Origin: an uncultured Collinsella sp.
Lineage (GTDB): Bacteria; Actinomycetota; Coriobacteriia; Coriobacteriales; Coriobacteriaceae
Assembly: GCA_958353395.1 (NCBI GenBank)
Contig: CATWSG010000022.1
Coordinates: forward strand, 1 to 40,640
Direction: 5' to 3'
Length of the DNA stretch: 40,640 nt
The notes under the pieces were generated by a model, which did no database searches, was not told the DNA's origin, and saw only the letters and a program-made list of their open reading frames with translations. This document shows positions 31,696-40,347 of this stretch, piece by piece. The stretch's first letter is position 1; each line of letters opens with the position of its first letter. A program made the position numbers and the translations under genes.

Positions 31696-33042
31696 ATGAT
31701 CGATCGCTATACCCGCCCGGAGATGGGACACATCTTCTCCCTCGAGAACAAGTACGCCATTTGGCAGGAAATCGAGGTTCTGGCCTGCGAGGCCCAGGCG
31801 GAGCTCGGCAAGATCGGTATTTCCAAAGACGAGGCCCAGTGGATCCGCGACCATGCCAACTTTGAGAAGGCGAAGGTCGATGAGATCGAGGAAGTCACGC
31901 GCCACGACGTCATTGCCTTCCTGACCAACATGAAGGAATACATCGATGCCGATGTTCCCGAGGGCGACCCCAAGCCCAGCCGCTGGGTTCACTATGGCAT
32001 GACCAGCTCCGATCTGGGCGACACGGCTCTGTGCTACCAGCTCACCCAGGCCTGCGACCTGATCATCGAGGACGTCAAGAAGCTCGGCGAGATTTGCAAG
32101 CGTCGCGCCTTTGAGGAGCGCAACACGCTCTGTGCCGGCCGCACTCATGGCATCCACGCCGAGCCGATGACCTTCGGTATGAAGTTTGGCTCTTGGGCCT
32201 GGGAGCTCAAGCGCGATCTGGATCGTCTTGAGGACGCCCGCAAGAATGTTGCCTTCGGTGCCATCTCGGGCGCTGTCGGCACGTACAGCTCCATCGAGCC
32301 GTTTGTCGAGGAGTATGTCTGCGAGCACCTGGGCCTGGTTCACGACCCGCTGTCCACGCAGGTTATCAGCCGCGACCATCACGCCTATCTCGCCGGCGTT
32401 CTCGCCACCACCGCGGCTACCTGCGAGCGCATCGCTACCGAGGTCCGCAACCTGCAGAAGACTGATACGCTCGAGGCCGAGGAGCCGTTCCGTAAGGGCC
32501 AAAAGGGCAGCTCCGCCATGCCGCACAAGCGCAACCCCATCACCATGGAGAAAGTCTGCGGTCTGTCGCGCGTCGTGAAGTCCAACGCCCAGGTTGCCTT
32601 CGATAACGTCGCCCTGTGGCACGAGCGTGACATTTCGCACTCCTCTGCCGAGCGCGTCGCCCAGGCCGACAGCTTCATCGCCCTCGACCACATGTTCCAG
32701 TGCCTCATCCGCGTTATCGACGGCCTGCAGCTGTATCCCGCTCGCATGATGGCCAACCTCAACAAGACGCGCGGCCTCATCTTCTCCTCCAAGGTCCTGC
32801 TGGCCCTCGTCGATACGGGCATCACCCGCGAGGATGCTTATGCCATCGTGCAGGAAAATGCTATGGCCACTTGGCACGAGGTGCAGGATTGCGTCTCCGG
32901 CCCCACCTTTAAGGAGCGTCTCGAGGCCGATCCGCGCTGCACCGTCAGCCAGGAGAAGCTCGACGAGATCTTTGATCCGTGGGACTTCCTCACTCGTATC
33001 GACACAGTCTTTGATCGTCTGGAGCAGCTGAGCTTCGAGTAG
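31696..33042 (+). CDS. purB: Adenylosuccinate lyase
   Basis: PurB cleaves adenylosuccinate to AMP, and SAICAR to AICAR, in purine synthesis. The 448-residue protein has the fumarate-lyase signature GSSAMPHKRNP (271-281), HYGMTSSD (99-106) and RTHGIHAEP with the catalytic histidine near 151. ATG 31696 follows AAGGAG. A longer in-frame reading from 31630 has no ribosome site. It is followed by a stem-loop. purC is 4 kb downstream, but other genes lie between, so they are not one operon. Confidence 0.97.
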   Translation: MIDRYTRPEMGHIFSLENKYAIWQEIEVLACEAQAELGKIGISKDEAQWIRDHANFEKAKVDEIEEVTRHDVIAFLTNMKEYIDADVPEGDPKPSRWVHYGMTSSDLGDTALCYQLTQACDLIIEDVKKLGEICKRRAFEERNTLCAGRTHGIHAEPMTFGMKFGSWAWELKRDLDRLEDARKNVAFGAISGAVGTYSSIEPFVEEYVCEHLGLVHDPLSTQVISRDHHAYLAGVLATTAATCERIATEVRNLQKTDTLEAEEPFRKGQKGSSAMPHKRNPITMEKVCGLSRVVKSNAQVAFDNVALWHERDISHSSAERVAQADSFIALDHMFQCLIRVIDGLQLYPARMMANLNKTRGLIFSSKVLLALVDTGITREDAYAIVQENAMATWHEVQDCVSGPTFKERLEADPRCTVSQEKLDEIFDPWDFLTRIDTVFDRLEQLSFE

Positions 33043-33067
33043 GTTCGGGCATAACGTTAGATTTTTA

Positions 33068-33107
33068 GGGCGCTTTGCTGGTAATGTGTGTTGCCGGCAA
33101 AGCGCCT
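33068..33107 (+). terminator. Stem-loop after purB
   Basis: A 14-bp stem with one wobble pair (33068-33081 with 33094-33107, 12-nt loop) lies 25 bases after purB. There is no following T-run, so it may be a 3'-end stabiliser or an inefficient terminator. Confidence 0.5.
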
Positions 33108-33170
33108 CGTTGCATTTAGGGAAAGACGGGGATAATAGTCGTCTCGAATAATATTCTGAGAGGGGATCGC

Positions 33171-33434
33171 ATGATTTCGTTTGATTACAAGCCTCAGGGC
33201 GTGTGTGCTCGCAATATTCATCTTGACCTTTCCGATGACGGCAACAAGGTGATGGGCGTTGAGTTTACCGGCGGCTGCGACGGCAATCTCAAGGCTATCT
33301 CCAAGCTGGTCGAGGGCGCTCCTGCCGATCGCGTAATCGAGGTTCTCGCCGGTAATACCTGCGGTATGAAAAAGACCTCCTGCGCCGACCAGCTTACACG
33401 CGCTATCGAGGCCGCTCGCGCCGAGATCGCCTAA
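33171..33434 (+). CDS. TSCPD-domain protein
   Basis: This 87-residue protein matches the small TSCPD family (TIGR03905-like). It has conserved cysteines in GVCARN, GGCDGN, GNTCGM and TSCADQ, plus a GGCDGNLKAI motif. TSCPD is otherwise found at the C terminus of vitamin-B12-type ribonucleotide reductases. The stand-alone protein's function is unknown. Its stop codon overlaps the next gene by one base (TAATG), so they are co-translated. A weak promoter (TTGCAT at 33110 and GATAAT at 33131) precedes it. Confidence 0.85.
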   Translation: MISFDYKPQGVCARNIHLDLSDDGNKVMGVEFTGGCDGNLKAISKLVEGAPADRVIEVLAGNTCGMKKTSCADQLTRAIEAARAEIA

Positions 33435-34645
33435 TGGGTATCGCCGATCACATCAAGAACGGAATATCGCGTCGCGGCTTTGTACTCGGTGGGGCTGCCG
33501 CGGGCGCTGCCACGGTGCTTGCCGGATGCTCGAAAAAAACGGGCACCAGCGATGATGCCGCCGGCGAGCCGCAGGTTATCAAGGATGATTCCAAAATCAT
33601 CTCGATTACGGATGAGTACGAGGCAGTCGACATCGATCTTGAGCCGGCGGCGTCATGGACGCTGCCTCTGGGTACGCTGCTGTACTACTGCGACGGCGAT
33701 TACGCCGCGGCGATGATGGCGCCCGCATCGGCACTGCACGCCAACACACTCGGTGTGCTCAACCTGGGCGATGGCTCGCTTACCACATTAATCGAGGATC
33801 CTATCGAGGGCACGGGATATGCATTCTACGATGTCCGTGCCGGCGACAGCGTATTCGCGTGGGTTGAGATGAACTTTGCCAATTCATCGTGGAAGCTCTA
33901 CGGTCAAAATCTGTCGGGCGCTTCGCTCTCTGGCGACGTGGTTGAGCTCGATCGAGGTGGCAAGGACTATGATCCGCCGCTGTTTACGGCGTTCGGGTCA
34001 TCAGTCATCTGGTATAAAATGCCCTCGGCAGGTGGCAATAAAACGAGTAGCGATTCGTTTTGCTATCGTCGCTCGCTTGATGAATCCAAGGCCGAGACAA
34101 TTTGGAAATCGACGGGTCGCTTTGCATCGGCCCCGCGCGCGAGCGACGGCATTTTGACCATCTCGCCGCGTGTCCGCAACGACGAGGGCGTCTACTACGG
34201 CATAACGGCAATCGATCTGACCGACGGCAACAACACCAAGCGTGCCCAGCTAGTCCTTCCCTCGTCAGTCTCGCCTTTCGAGGCCGTATATATGGGCGAT
34301 ACCTTCGTGTTTTCTATCGAGGCGACCTATAGTGGCGTGGGCAGCCTGGGCAACATGGGCACGTATATTGGTAATGAGGGAGGGCCGTACCTCTTTCTGT
34401 CACGCGAGCCGCTCGCATGTGCGGCTGGCAAGAAGAATAAATACCTTGTTAAGGTACAGGCATCGCATTTCCTGATCGACACCTCTGCCAAGACCTATGG
34501 CTCGCTGCTGTCGCCCGACCGCGCTTTGGAGTATGGCGATTATCCAGCTACGGCGGGAAAATCGGACTCATTCCTTACGTACGCCACGGTGCGCAACAGC
34601 CAGGGTATACCAGAGACAGTCACTGCACGCCTATTCTCTCTTTAA
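33434..34645 (+). CDS. Tat-exported lipoprotein of unknown function
   Basis: This 403-residue protein has a twin-arginine signal (SRRGFVLGG) that also contains a lipobox (LAGC, cysteine about residue 31). It should be exported folded and lipid-anchored. The body (about 60-403) has repeated Trp/Tyr-containing beta-strand patterns, consistent with a beta-propeller-like fold, but I recognise no family. ATG 33434 overlaps the TSCPD stop, so the two form an operon. It contains several Lys/Asp-rich turns and no catalytic motif that I can identify. Confidence 0.75.
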   Translation: MGIADHIKNGISRRGFVLGGAAAGAATVLAGCSKKTGTSDDAAGEPQVIKDDSKIISITDEYEAVDIDLEPAASWTLPLGTLLYYCDGDYAAAMMAPASALHANTLGVLNLGDGSLTTLIEDPIEGTGYAFYDVRAGDSVFAWVEMNFANSSWKLYGQNLSGASLSGDVVELDRGGKDYDPPLFTAFGSSVIWYKMPSAGGNKTSSDSFCYRRSLDESKAETIWKSTGRFASAPRASDGILTISPRVRNDEGVYYGITAIDLTDGNNTKRAQLVLPSSVSPFEAVYMGDTFVFSIEATYSGVGSLGNMGTYIGNEGGPYLFLSREPLACAAGKKNKYLVKVQASHFLIDTSAKTYGSLLSPDRALEYGDYPATAGKSDSFLTYATVRNSQGIPETVTARLFSL

Positions 34646-34704
34646 GCTTAGAGGGGTTAAAAAGGCGCCAACAGGGGAATAAACGCGTTGTAATTGTGAG
34701 TACC

Positions 34705-34743
34705 GCCCGCCGAGCTGCCGCGTCATAGCGGCATCCGGCGGGC
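34705..34743. terminator. Long hairpin ahead of the two-component system
   Basis: An outer stem GCCCGCCG (34705-34712) with CGGCGGGC (34736-34743) encloses an inner TGCCGC/GCGGCA stem and a six-base loop. There is no T-run on either strand. It may act as a weak terminator after the lipoprotein gene or as a regulatory structure for the response-regulator gene, which begins 56 bases later. Confidence 0.5.
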
Positions 34744-34798
34744 TCAGGTGCGTTAAAATGGGCTTGTTCTTAGCTAATTGAGACAGGGGGGCCGTGTT

Positions 34799-35521
34799 AT
34801 GGCTTCAGATGCAAAAAAGATTCTGCTGGTCGAGGATGAGAAGGCAATCCGTGACGCCGTCGCTGCCTATCTCGAGCGCGAAGGCTACTGGGTTGTGGGC
34901 GTCGGCGACGGTCAGTCCGCGATCGAGGAGTTCGAGAAGCATCAGTTCGACCTGGTCGTGCTCGACCTTATGCTCCCCAAGATCCCCGGCGAGCGTGTTT
35001 GCCGCACCATTCGCGATACCTCGGATGTCCCCATCATCATGCTGACGGCTAAGGGCGAAATCGAGGACCGTATTATCGGTCTTGAGCTCGGCGCCGACGA
35101 CTATCTGATTAAGCCGTTCTCGCCGCGCGAGCTCGTCGCCCGCGTTCGCGCTCTGTTCCGCCGTGCCCATCAGGCCGACGAGCCCGCCGTCGAGGTGCTC
35201 GACTTCGGCGATCTGGTCATCGATATCTCGGGCCACAAGATCTTGGTCGAGGGCAAGGAAGTCGATCTGACGGCTTCCGAGTTCAAGCTGCTCACCACGC
35301 TTGCCCGCCATCCCGGCCGTGTGTATAACCGCATGGAGCTGGTCGAGAAAGTGCTCGGGTATGACTTTGAGGGTTACGAGCGCACCATCGACAGCCACGT
35401 GAAGAATCTTCGCGCCAAGCTGGGCGATGATCCCAAGAAGCCCAAGTGGCTCTACACCGTCCATGGTGTCGGCTATCGCTTCGAGGCTCCGGCCAAGACC
35501 GATAAGTCGGACGAGAAATAG
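34799..35521 (+). CDS. OmpR/PhoB-family response regulator
   Basis: This 240-residue regulator has a receiver domain (residues 6-120) with acidic pocket VEDE, phosphoacceptor Asp56 (VVLDLM), Thr83 and Lys105 (LIKPFS), followed by a winged-helix output domain (about 135-235). It likely switches its target promoters when phosphorylated by the adjacent kinase. ATG 34799 has a GGGGGG site 7 bases upstream; a GTG-type reading from 34778 is less likely. The histidine kinase starts 11 bases after its stop, so they form a two-component operon. Targets are unknown. Confidence 0.95.
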   Translation: MASDAKKILLVEDEKAIRDAVAAYLEREGYWVVGVGDGQSAIEEFEKHQFDLVVLDLMLPKIPGERVCRTIRDTSDVPIIMLTAKGEIEDRIIGLELGADDYLIKPFSPRELVARVRALFRRAHQADEPAVEVLDFGDLVIDISGHKILVEGKEVDLTASEFKLLTTLARHPGRVYNRMELVEKVLGYDFEGYERTIDSHVKNLRAKLGDDPKKPKWLYTVHGVGYRFEAPAKTDKSDEK

Positions 35522-35532
35522 GGAAATCACAT

Positions 35533-37098
35533 ATGACACCTGCGCGCTTTGAAATCGGACAAAAGCACAAGCAGGAGAGCGAGGCGGGTTCCAAGGCTAG
35601 TTGGAACACGCCTCGTTCCGATTCACGGCCAACGATGAGCTATCCCTCGCGCATGGCACTTGCTTTTGCTCTGACATCGCTCATGACGGTATTGGTGCTG
35701 GTGGGCGTAGTCTCCGTTGTATGGGGTACGGTTTTTACGGATTACACGCGCTCCAATATTGTCGAAATTGCCAATTCCGCTGCCGAAAAGTTGGCAACGT
35801 CATATGAGGAAAACGGTTCCTGGACCGCGGGGGAACTGCGTACGGTCGCGACATCGAGCTTGGTGTCCGACGATCTTGGTATGCAGGTCGTCAATAAAAA
35901 GGGCGTCATCGTCTACGACGACTCGTGGCCCTCGGCAAGCGCTACTGCCGATGTACGCGAAAATCAGGCGACGACCGACGACACGAGCGGCAAGAGGGCA
36001 TCGCACAGCCCAGTCTCGTCTGCTCCCACCGATTCCAATAGTGTTGCCAACGTTGAGATCGTGACGTCCTCCGGCGAGCACGTGGGCCAGGTCAAATTGT
36101 GGGCGATTGGCTCCGATGCCCTGCTTACCAGGGCAGATTCAGCATTCAGAGAGAAGACCTTTAACGCCATGGCCCTCGCCGCGGTTGTTGCAATCTGCAT
36201 TTCGGTCGTTATCGGATCGCTCGTGTCGCGCATGCTCACCAAGCCGATTCATCGCATCACCAGTACCGCAAAGCAAATCCGTGACGGCGACCTGTCGGCT
36301 CGCACGGGACTGCGCGGTGATGACGAGATCGATCAGCTGGGTGAGACCTTCGATGAGATGGCCACTTCGCTCGAGAAGGATATGAAACACGAGAAGCGCC
36401 TGACCTCAGACGTTGCACACGAGCTTCGCACGCCGCTTATGGCCATGCTCGCAACGGTCGAGGCCATGCAGGATGGCGTGTATCCCACCGACGATGAGCA
36501 TTTGGAGACCGTTGCTTCCGAGACGCGTCGCCTGGCTCGTCTGGTGCAGCAGATGCTCGACCTGTCGCGCATGGAAAACAGCACGGCTCCGCTCAACCTT
36601 GAGCCGGTGGACATGGTTCCTTTCGTGCGTTCCATCGTCAATGCCCAGGAGCGCCTGTTTGTCGACCGCGATCTGCGCCTGCGTTTTGCGGACGAGACCC
36701 AGGGTCACGACGATGTCGTCGAGGCCGATCCCGACATGATCACGCAATGCGTCATCAACCTCATGAGCAACGCCATGCGCTACACCCCCGAGGGCGGTTG
36801 GGTCGTGGTGTCGGTGCTCAGTGATCGCAAACATGTCAGTATTGCCGTTTCGGATACCGGTATCGGTATTGCCAAGGACGACCTGTCGCGCATCTTCGGG
36901 CGATTTTGGCGCGCAGATGCCAGCCGCGCCCGCGAAGCCGGCGGCCTGGGCGTTGGCCTCGCCGTGACCAAGCAGATCGTCGAGCGTCACCATGGCTACA
37001 TATCCGTGGAGTCGGAGCTTGGAAAGGGTACGACTTTTACAATTCATCTGCCCCGCGAGCACACGGCAGACGCGGCATCTACTACAATGGAGCACTAG
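35533..37098 (+). CDS. Sensor histidine kinase
   Basis: This 521-residue membrane kinase is paired with the upstream response regulator. A cytoplasmic basic tail (1-40) precedes membrane segment 1 (about 41-66). An extracytoplasmic domain (about 67-208) contains a low-complexity Ser/Thr/Asp-rich stretch. Membrane segment 2 is at about 210-233. A HAMP linker (235-288) leads to the H-box SDVAHELRTPL with phospho-acceptor His296, the N-box LMSNAMRYTPEGG, the G1 DTGIGI and the G2 GLGVGLA. The signal sensed is unknown. It follows the regulator by 11 bases and ends about 110 bases before purC. Confidence 0.94.
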   Translation: MTPARFEIGQKHKQESEAGSKASWNTPRSDSRPTMSYPSRMALAFALTSLMTVLVLVGVVSVVWGTVFTDYTRSNIVEIANSAAEKLATSYEENGSWTAGELRTVATSSLVSDDLGMQVVNKKGVIVYDDSWPSASATADVRENQATTDDTSGKRASHSPVSSAPTDSNSVANVEIVTSSGEHVGQVKLWAIGSDALLTRADSAFREKTFNAMALAAVVAICISVVIGSLVSRMLTKPIHRITSTAKQIRDGDLSARTGLRGDDEIDQLGETFDEMATSLEKDMKHEKRLTSDVAHELRTPLMAMLATVEAMQDGVYPTDDEHLETVASETRRLARLVQQMLDLSRMENSTAPLNLEPVDMVPFVRSIVNAQERLFVDRDLRLRFADETQGHDDVVEADPDMITQCVINLMSNAMRYTPEGGWVVVSVLSDRKHVSIAVSDTGIGIAKDDLSRIFGRFWRADASRAREAGGLGVGLAVTKQIVERHHGYISVESELGKGTTFTIHLPREHTADAASTTMEH

Positions 37099-37156
37099 CT
37101 TTTCGCTATTCGGTGAAGGAGGGGCCGCGTCCCTGCCGCTCCGAGTTTGCGAAAAC

Positions 37157-37176
37157 ATGCGGGAAAGAACCCGCAT
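37157..37176 (+). terminator. Stem-loop between the kinase and purC
   Basis: A 7-bp stem (37157-37163 with 37170-37176, 6-nt loop) is followed by only a short T-run. It could be a terminator after the kinase gene or a leader structure of purC. Weak. Confidence 0.4.
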
Positions 37177-37207
37177 TTCTGTCGTATTTAGGTAAGGAGT
37201 GACTCAC

Positions 37208-38095
37208 GTGACAACGATGGAGCGTCGTCCGGATTCCCGTGGCAAGGTTCGTGATATTTACGATGCCGGTGAAAACCTGCTGATGGTCGCCACCGACCGC
37301 ATTTCTGCGTTCGACTTCATTCTTCCCGACGAGATTCCGTTTAAGGGAGAGGTACTCAATCGCATCTCGGCATTCTGGTTCGATAAGTTTGCCGACATCG
37401 TCCCCAACCATCTCGTTTCCATCGACCCGGCGGATTTCCCCGAGGAGTTTGCTGAGTATCGTGACTACCTCGCTGGCCGCGCCATGCTGGTTAAGAAGGC
37501 CCAGACGATTCCTATCGAGTGCATCGTCCGCGGCTATCTGACCGGTTCGGGCAAGAAGACCTACGACGAGAACGGCACCGTCTGCGGCATCCAGCTGCCT
37601 GAGGGCCTGACCGAGGCTTCCAAGCTTCCTGAGCCGCTGTTCACGCCGTCCACGAAGGCCGAGATCGGTGACCACGACGAGAACATCTCGTTCGAGCGTT
37701 GCTGCGAGATCGTGGGCGAGGACATCGCCACGCAGATTCGTGACCTTTCCCTCAAGATCTACAAGGCTGCCGCCGAGTACGCCGCGACCCGTGGCATCAT
37801 CATTGCCGACACCAAGTTCGAGTTTGGTGTCATCGATGGCAAGGTCACGCTGATCGACGAGTGTCTCACGCCCGACTCCAGCCGTTTCTGGCCTGCTGCC
37901 AGCTACGAGGAGGGCAAGATCCAGCCTAGCTACGACAAGCAATTCGTCCGCAATTGGCTCAAGGCCAACTGGGATATGACGGGGGAGACCCCGCACCTGC
38001 CCGCCGAGGTCATCGATGGCACGTCCGAGCGCTATCGCGAGGCCTTCCAGATCATCACGGGCTCCCAGTTCACAAGCATGAAGGAGAACGCATAA
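37208..38095 (+). CDS. purC: Phosphoribosylaminoimidazole-succinocarboxamide synthase (SAICAR synthetase)
   Basis: PurC condenses CAIR with aspartate to form SAICAR in purine synthesis, the substrate that PurB later cleaves. The 295-residue protein shows GKVRDIYDAG near the start, ATDRISAFDF (about 31-40), IECIVRGYLTGSGKK, and the ATP-grasp-like end with TKFEFGVIDGKV and LTPDSSRFWP. GTG 37208 is 8 bases after AAGGAG. A GTG at 37199 overlaps the ribosome site, and ATG 37217 is too far. The next gene's GTG directly follows its stop. Confidence 0.96.
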   Translation: MTTMERRPDSRGKVRDIYDAGENLLMVATDRISAFDFILPDEIPFKGEVLNRISAFWFDKFADIVPNHLVSIDPADFPEEFAEYRDYLAGRAMLVKKAQTIPIECIVRGYLTGSGKKTYDENGTVCGIQLPEGLTEASKLPEPLFTPSTKAEIGDHDENISFERCCEIVGEDIATQIRDLSLKIYKAAAEYAATRGIIIADTKFEFGVIDGKVTLIDECLTPDSSRFWPAASYEEGKIQPSYDKQFVRNWLKANWDMTGETPHLPAEVIDGTSERYREAFQIITGSQFTSMKENA

Positions 38096-38671
38096 GTGAG
38101 TACCCGTAGCGCCACGAACAAGCGCACGCAATCCCACGAAGTTACCGGGGTTGCGCGCAAGTCTGCCGCATCTGCTAAGCCCGCCCGCCAAGCAGCGAGC
38201 TCCGTTCGCGTCGTGCCGGCTTCGTCTAAGGCACGCCGCAAAGAGCTCGAGAAGGGCGAGAACCTCGAGGGCCTCTCTAAAGAGGAGAAGCGCGCCCGCA
38301 AGGCTAAGCAGCGCGCCAAGGAGGACCGCATCTATACGGTGTCGAATATCCTCCTCAAGCAGGACGAGGACTACACCAAGCGCCGTCGCATCTGGTGGAT
38401 TGTGCTCGCCATTGGCATGGTGCTCGTCGTGGCAATTTGGGCCTCGCTGTACTTCGCTCCCGCTGGCATGGTGTCCAGCCCTGTCCAGATGGTCGGCATT
38501 GTTTTGTCCTACGTCATCATTTTGGGTGACTTTATCTATGACTTCGCTCGTATTCGTCCCTTGCGCAACATGTACCGCGCGCAGGCCGAGGGCATGTCCG
38601 AGAACAAGCTCAACGCTCTTATTGAGCGCGCGGCTGCCGAGGAGGACAAGAAGGACTCCAAGAAGAAGTAG
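38096..38671 (+). CDS. Membrane protein with a long basic N terminus
   Basis: This 191-residue protein has a basic, disordered N-terminal half (1-95, rich in Lys/Arg/Ala/Ser). Two membrane segments follow (about 101-124, IVLAIGMVLVVAIWASLYF, and 131-154, VGIVLSYVIILGDFIYDF), and the tail is basic. I recognise no family. GTG 38096 immediately follows the purC stop (no gap), with AAGGAG 9 bases upstream, so it is co-transcribed with purC. A terminator follows. It could interact with nucleic acid or ribosomes, but this is speculation. Confidence 0.7.
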   Translation: MSTRSATNKRTQSHEVTGVARKSAASAKPARQAASSVRVVPASSKARRKELEKGENLEGLSKEEKRARKAKQRAKEDRIYTVSNILLKQDEDYTKRRRIWWIVLAIGMVLVVAIWASLYFAPAGMVSSPVQMVGIVLSYVIILGDFIYDFARIRPLRNMYRAQAEGMSENKLNALIERAAAEEDKKDSKKK

Positions 38672-38701
38672 CGTTTGCATACATACTTATCGCTAAGATA
38701 T

Positions 38702-38732
38702 AAGGCGCGTCGTTTTTGCGGCGCGCCTTTTT
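38702..38732 (+). terminator. Terminator after the purC operon
   Basis: A GC-rich stem (38702-38712 with 38719-38729, one wobble pair) with T residues to 38732 lies about 30 bases after the membrane-protein gene. Confidence 0.85.
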
Positions 38733-38760
38733 ACTGTTCTATAGATAGATGGAGTGGCAC

Positions 38761-40041
38761 ATGATTCGAGCTGCCCTGACGGTCGAAGAGGCTCTGGAGG
38801 GCATGAAGGCCCTGGAGCCCAAGATTAAAAACTACGCGCGCCTGGTCGTCCGCAAGGGCGTAAACGTCAAGCCCGGCCAGGAGGTCGTCGTTCAGTCTCC
38901 GGTCGAGTGCGCGCCGTTTGCGCGCGTGGTGGTCGCGGAGGCCTATGCTGCCGGCGCCGGCCACGTGACGGTCATTTGGGCCGATGATGCCGTGACGAGG
39001 CTCACGTACGAGCATGTCGAGAAAAGCTATTTTGAGCAGACGCCCGAGTGGAAGCGCATGCAGCTGGATTCCTTGGCCCAGGATGGTGCCTGCTTTGTCT
39101 TTATCGAGGGTGCGGATCCTGCGGCCCTTAAGGGCATCGATCCCGCTAAGCCCGCTGCAGCTTCTAAGGCAAGGAACACGCAGTGCAAAGTTTTCCGCCG
39201 TGGACTGGATTACAACATCAATCCGTGGTGCATCGCCGGCGCTCCGGTCGTGGCTTGGGCGCACGAGGTGTTCCCAGGAGACGCCGATGAGGTTGCAATC
39301 TATAAGCTGTGGAATGCGATTCTGCACACCGCGCGCGCCGATGGCCAGGACCCAGAGAGCGACTGGGAACTCCATGACGCCGCATTCGAAAAGAACCTGC
39401 GTTTCCTGAACGACAATCGTTTCGACTACCTGCATTACACCGCGGCAAATGGAACCGATCTGACGATTGGCATGACGAAAGGTCACGAGTGGGCCGGCGG
39501 CAAGGGCAAGACGCCCGATGGGCACCCCTTCTTCCCCAACATTCCCACCGAGGAAGTCTTCACCTCGCCCGATCGCATGCGTGCCGACGGTATCGTGTAC
39601 TCGGCCATGCCGCTCATCCATCACGGCAATAAGGTCGAAGATTTTTGGATTAAGTTCGAGGGCGGCCGCGTGGTGGACTACGACGCCCGCGTGGGCAAGG
39701 CAACGCTCGCAAGTATCATCGATACTGACGAGGGCGCTGCTCACCTGGGAGAGGTCGCGCTCATTTCCAAGAACACGCCGATCCGCGAAAGTGGTGTTCT
39801 GTTCTACGATACGCTCTATGACGAGAACGCTAGCTGCCATCTCGCGCTAGGTGTCGGTTTCCCCGAATGCATCGAGGGTGGGTATGACATGTCCAAGGAG
39901 GAGCTTCTGGAGCATGGCGTTAACGTCTCGAGCACGCACGTCGATTTTATGATCGGCACGGACGACATCGATATTGTGGGCATTACGCCTGATGGACGTG
40001 AAGTTGTGATTTTCCAGAACGGCCAATGGAGTTGGGAATAG
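38761..40041 (+). CDS. M29 family aminopeptidase (AmpS/PepS-type)
   Basis: This 426-residue protein resembles the thermophilic M29 metallo-aminopeptidases (AmpS/PepS), which release N-terminal amino acids from peptides. Typical landmarks are IPTEEVFTSPDR, GAAHLGEVALI, the DENASCHLALG segment and the C-terminal VNVSSTHVDFMIG, which supply metal and catalytic residues. The start is ATG 38761 because GGAG lies 6 bases upstream. An ATG 12 bases earlier (38749) has no such site. It is cytoplasmic, with no signal peptide. It ends 28 bases before the tRNA-Lys gene and within that gene's promoter. Confidence 0.9.
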   Translation: MIRAALTVEEALEGMKALEPKIKNYARLVVRKGVNVKPGQEVVVQSPVECAPFARVVVAEAYAAGAGHVTVIWADDAVTRLTYEHVEKSYFEQTPEWKRMQLDSLAQDGACFVFIEGADPAALKGIDPAKPAAASKARNTQCKVFRRGLDYNINPWCIAGAPVVAWAHEVFPGDADEVAIYKLWNAILHTARADGQDPESDWELHDAAFEKNLRFLNDNRFDYLHYTAANGTDLTIGMTKGHEWAGGKGKTPDGHPFFPNIPTEEVFTSPDRMRADGIVYSAMPLIHHGNKVEDFWIKFEGGRVVDYDARVGKATLASIIDTDEGAAHLGEVALISKNTPIRESGVLFYDTLYDENASCHLALGVGFPECIEGGYDMSKEELLEHGVNVSSTHVDFMIGTDDIDIVGITPDGREVVIFQNGQWSWE

Positions 40042-40060
40042 TCCCAGACCGTGGTACAAT
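40032..40060 (+). promoter_or_regulatory. tRNA-Lys promoter, overlapping the aminopeptidase stop
   Basis: TTGGGA (40032-40037) and TACAAT (40055-40060) with a 17-base spacer lie 9 bases upstream of the tRNA. The -35 lies within the last codons of the aminopeptidase gene. Confidence 0.7.
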
Positions 40061-40069
40061 GCCACCCGC

Positions 40070-40142
40070 GGGCCGTTAGCTCAGCTGGCAGAGCAGGGGA
40101 CTTTTAATCCCAAGGTCCAGGGTTCGAACCCCTGACGGCCCA
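40070..40142 (+). tRNA. tRNA-Lys (anticodon TTT)
   Basis: The 73-base gene has an acceptor stem GGGCCGT with ACGGCCC, an anticodon loop CTTTTAA (anticodon TTT) and a T arm with ggttcgaac. The CCA end is not encoded (the next bases are CCC). Its 3' half recurs downstream. Confidence 0.95.
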
Positions 40143-40168
40143 CCCAAAGATTGTTGAGACGGTCAACT
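40126..40168 (+). repeat. 43-bp direct repeat, copy 1 (tRNA-Lys 3' end into terminator)
   Basis: The first copy of a perfect 43-bp direct repeat spans the tRNA-Lys 3' end and the first arm of its terminator. The second copy begins 179 bases later (40305-40347). Confidence 0.9.
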
Positions 40169-40187
40169 TCAGTTGGCCGTCTTTTTT
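40158..40187 (+). terminator. tRNA-Lys terminator
   Basis: An 11-bp stem with one G-T wobble (40158-40168 with 40171-40181, loop tc) is followed by six T residues. Confidence 0.88.
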
Positions 40188-40200
40188 GTCGCCCTTTCAT

Positions 40201-40303
40201 GGGTTCGAACCCGTCGGGGCGCGGAGCTGAGTAAACGCGTGAGCGTTTGCCAGCGCAGCGCGCAAGGCGCGAAAGCGCCGCAGCGGCCGCCTGCGAAGCA
40301 GGC
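40201..40303. repeat. tRNA-Lys-linked structured block: T-arm palindrome plus three stem-loops
   Basis: GGGTTCGAACCCG (40201-40213), a T-arm-like self-complementary sequence, is followed by three hairpins: AAACGC/GCGTTT (40233-40248), GGCGC/GCGCC (40266-40279) and GCCTGC/GCAGGC (40289-40303). The order matches the tRNA-Gly block at 31195-31305, although stems 2 and 3 have different sequences. Confidence 0.75.
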
Positions 40304-40304
40304 T

Positions 40305-40347
40305 GAACCCCTGACGGCCCACCCAAAGATTGTTGAGACGGTCAACT
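40305..40347 (+). repeat. 43-bp direct repeat, copy 2 (tRNA-Lys 3' end without the tRNA body)
   Basis: An exact copy of 40126-40168. It is followed by its own diverged terminator-like stem and six T residues (about 40337-40365), then a second GGGTTCGAACCCG (40379-40391). Confidence 0.9.

Noticed and set aside
31183..32877. Long frame antisense to purB and across the tRNA-linked repeats
   Set aside because: purB is certain on the plus strand. The remainder is a translation of tRNA-derived repeats.
40081..40326. Minus-strand frame over tRNA-Lys with GFEPWTLGLK-like residues
   Set aside because: An antisense translation of the tRNA and its repeated end, with no start signal.
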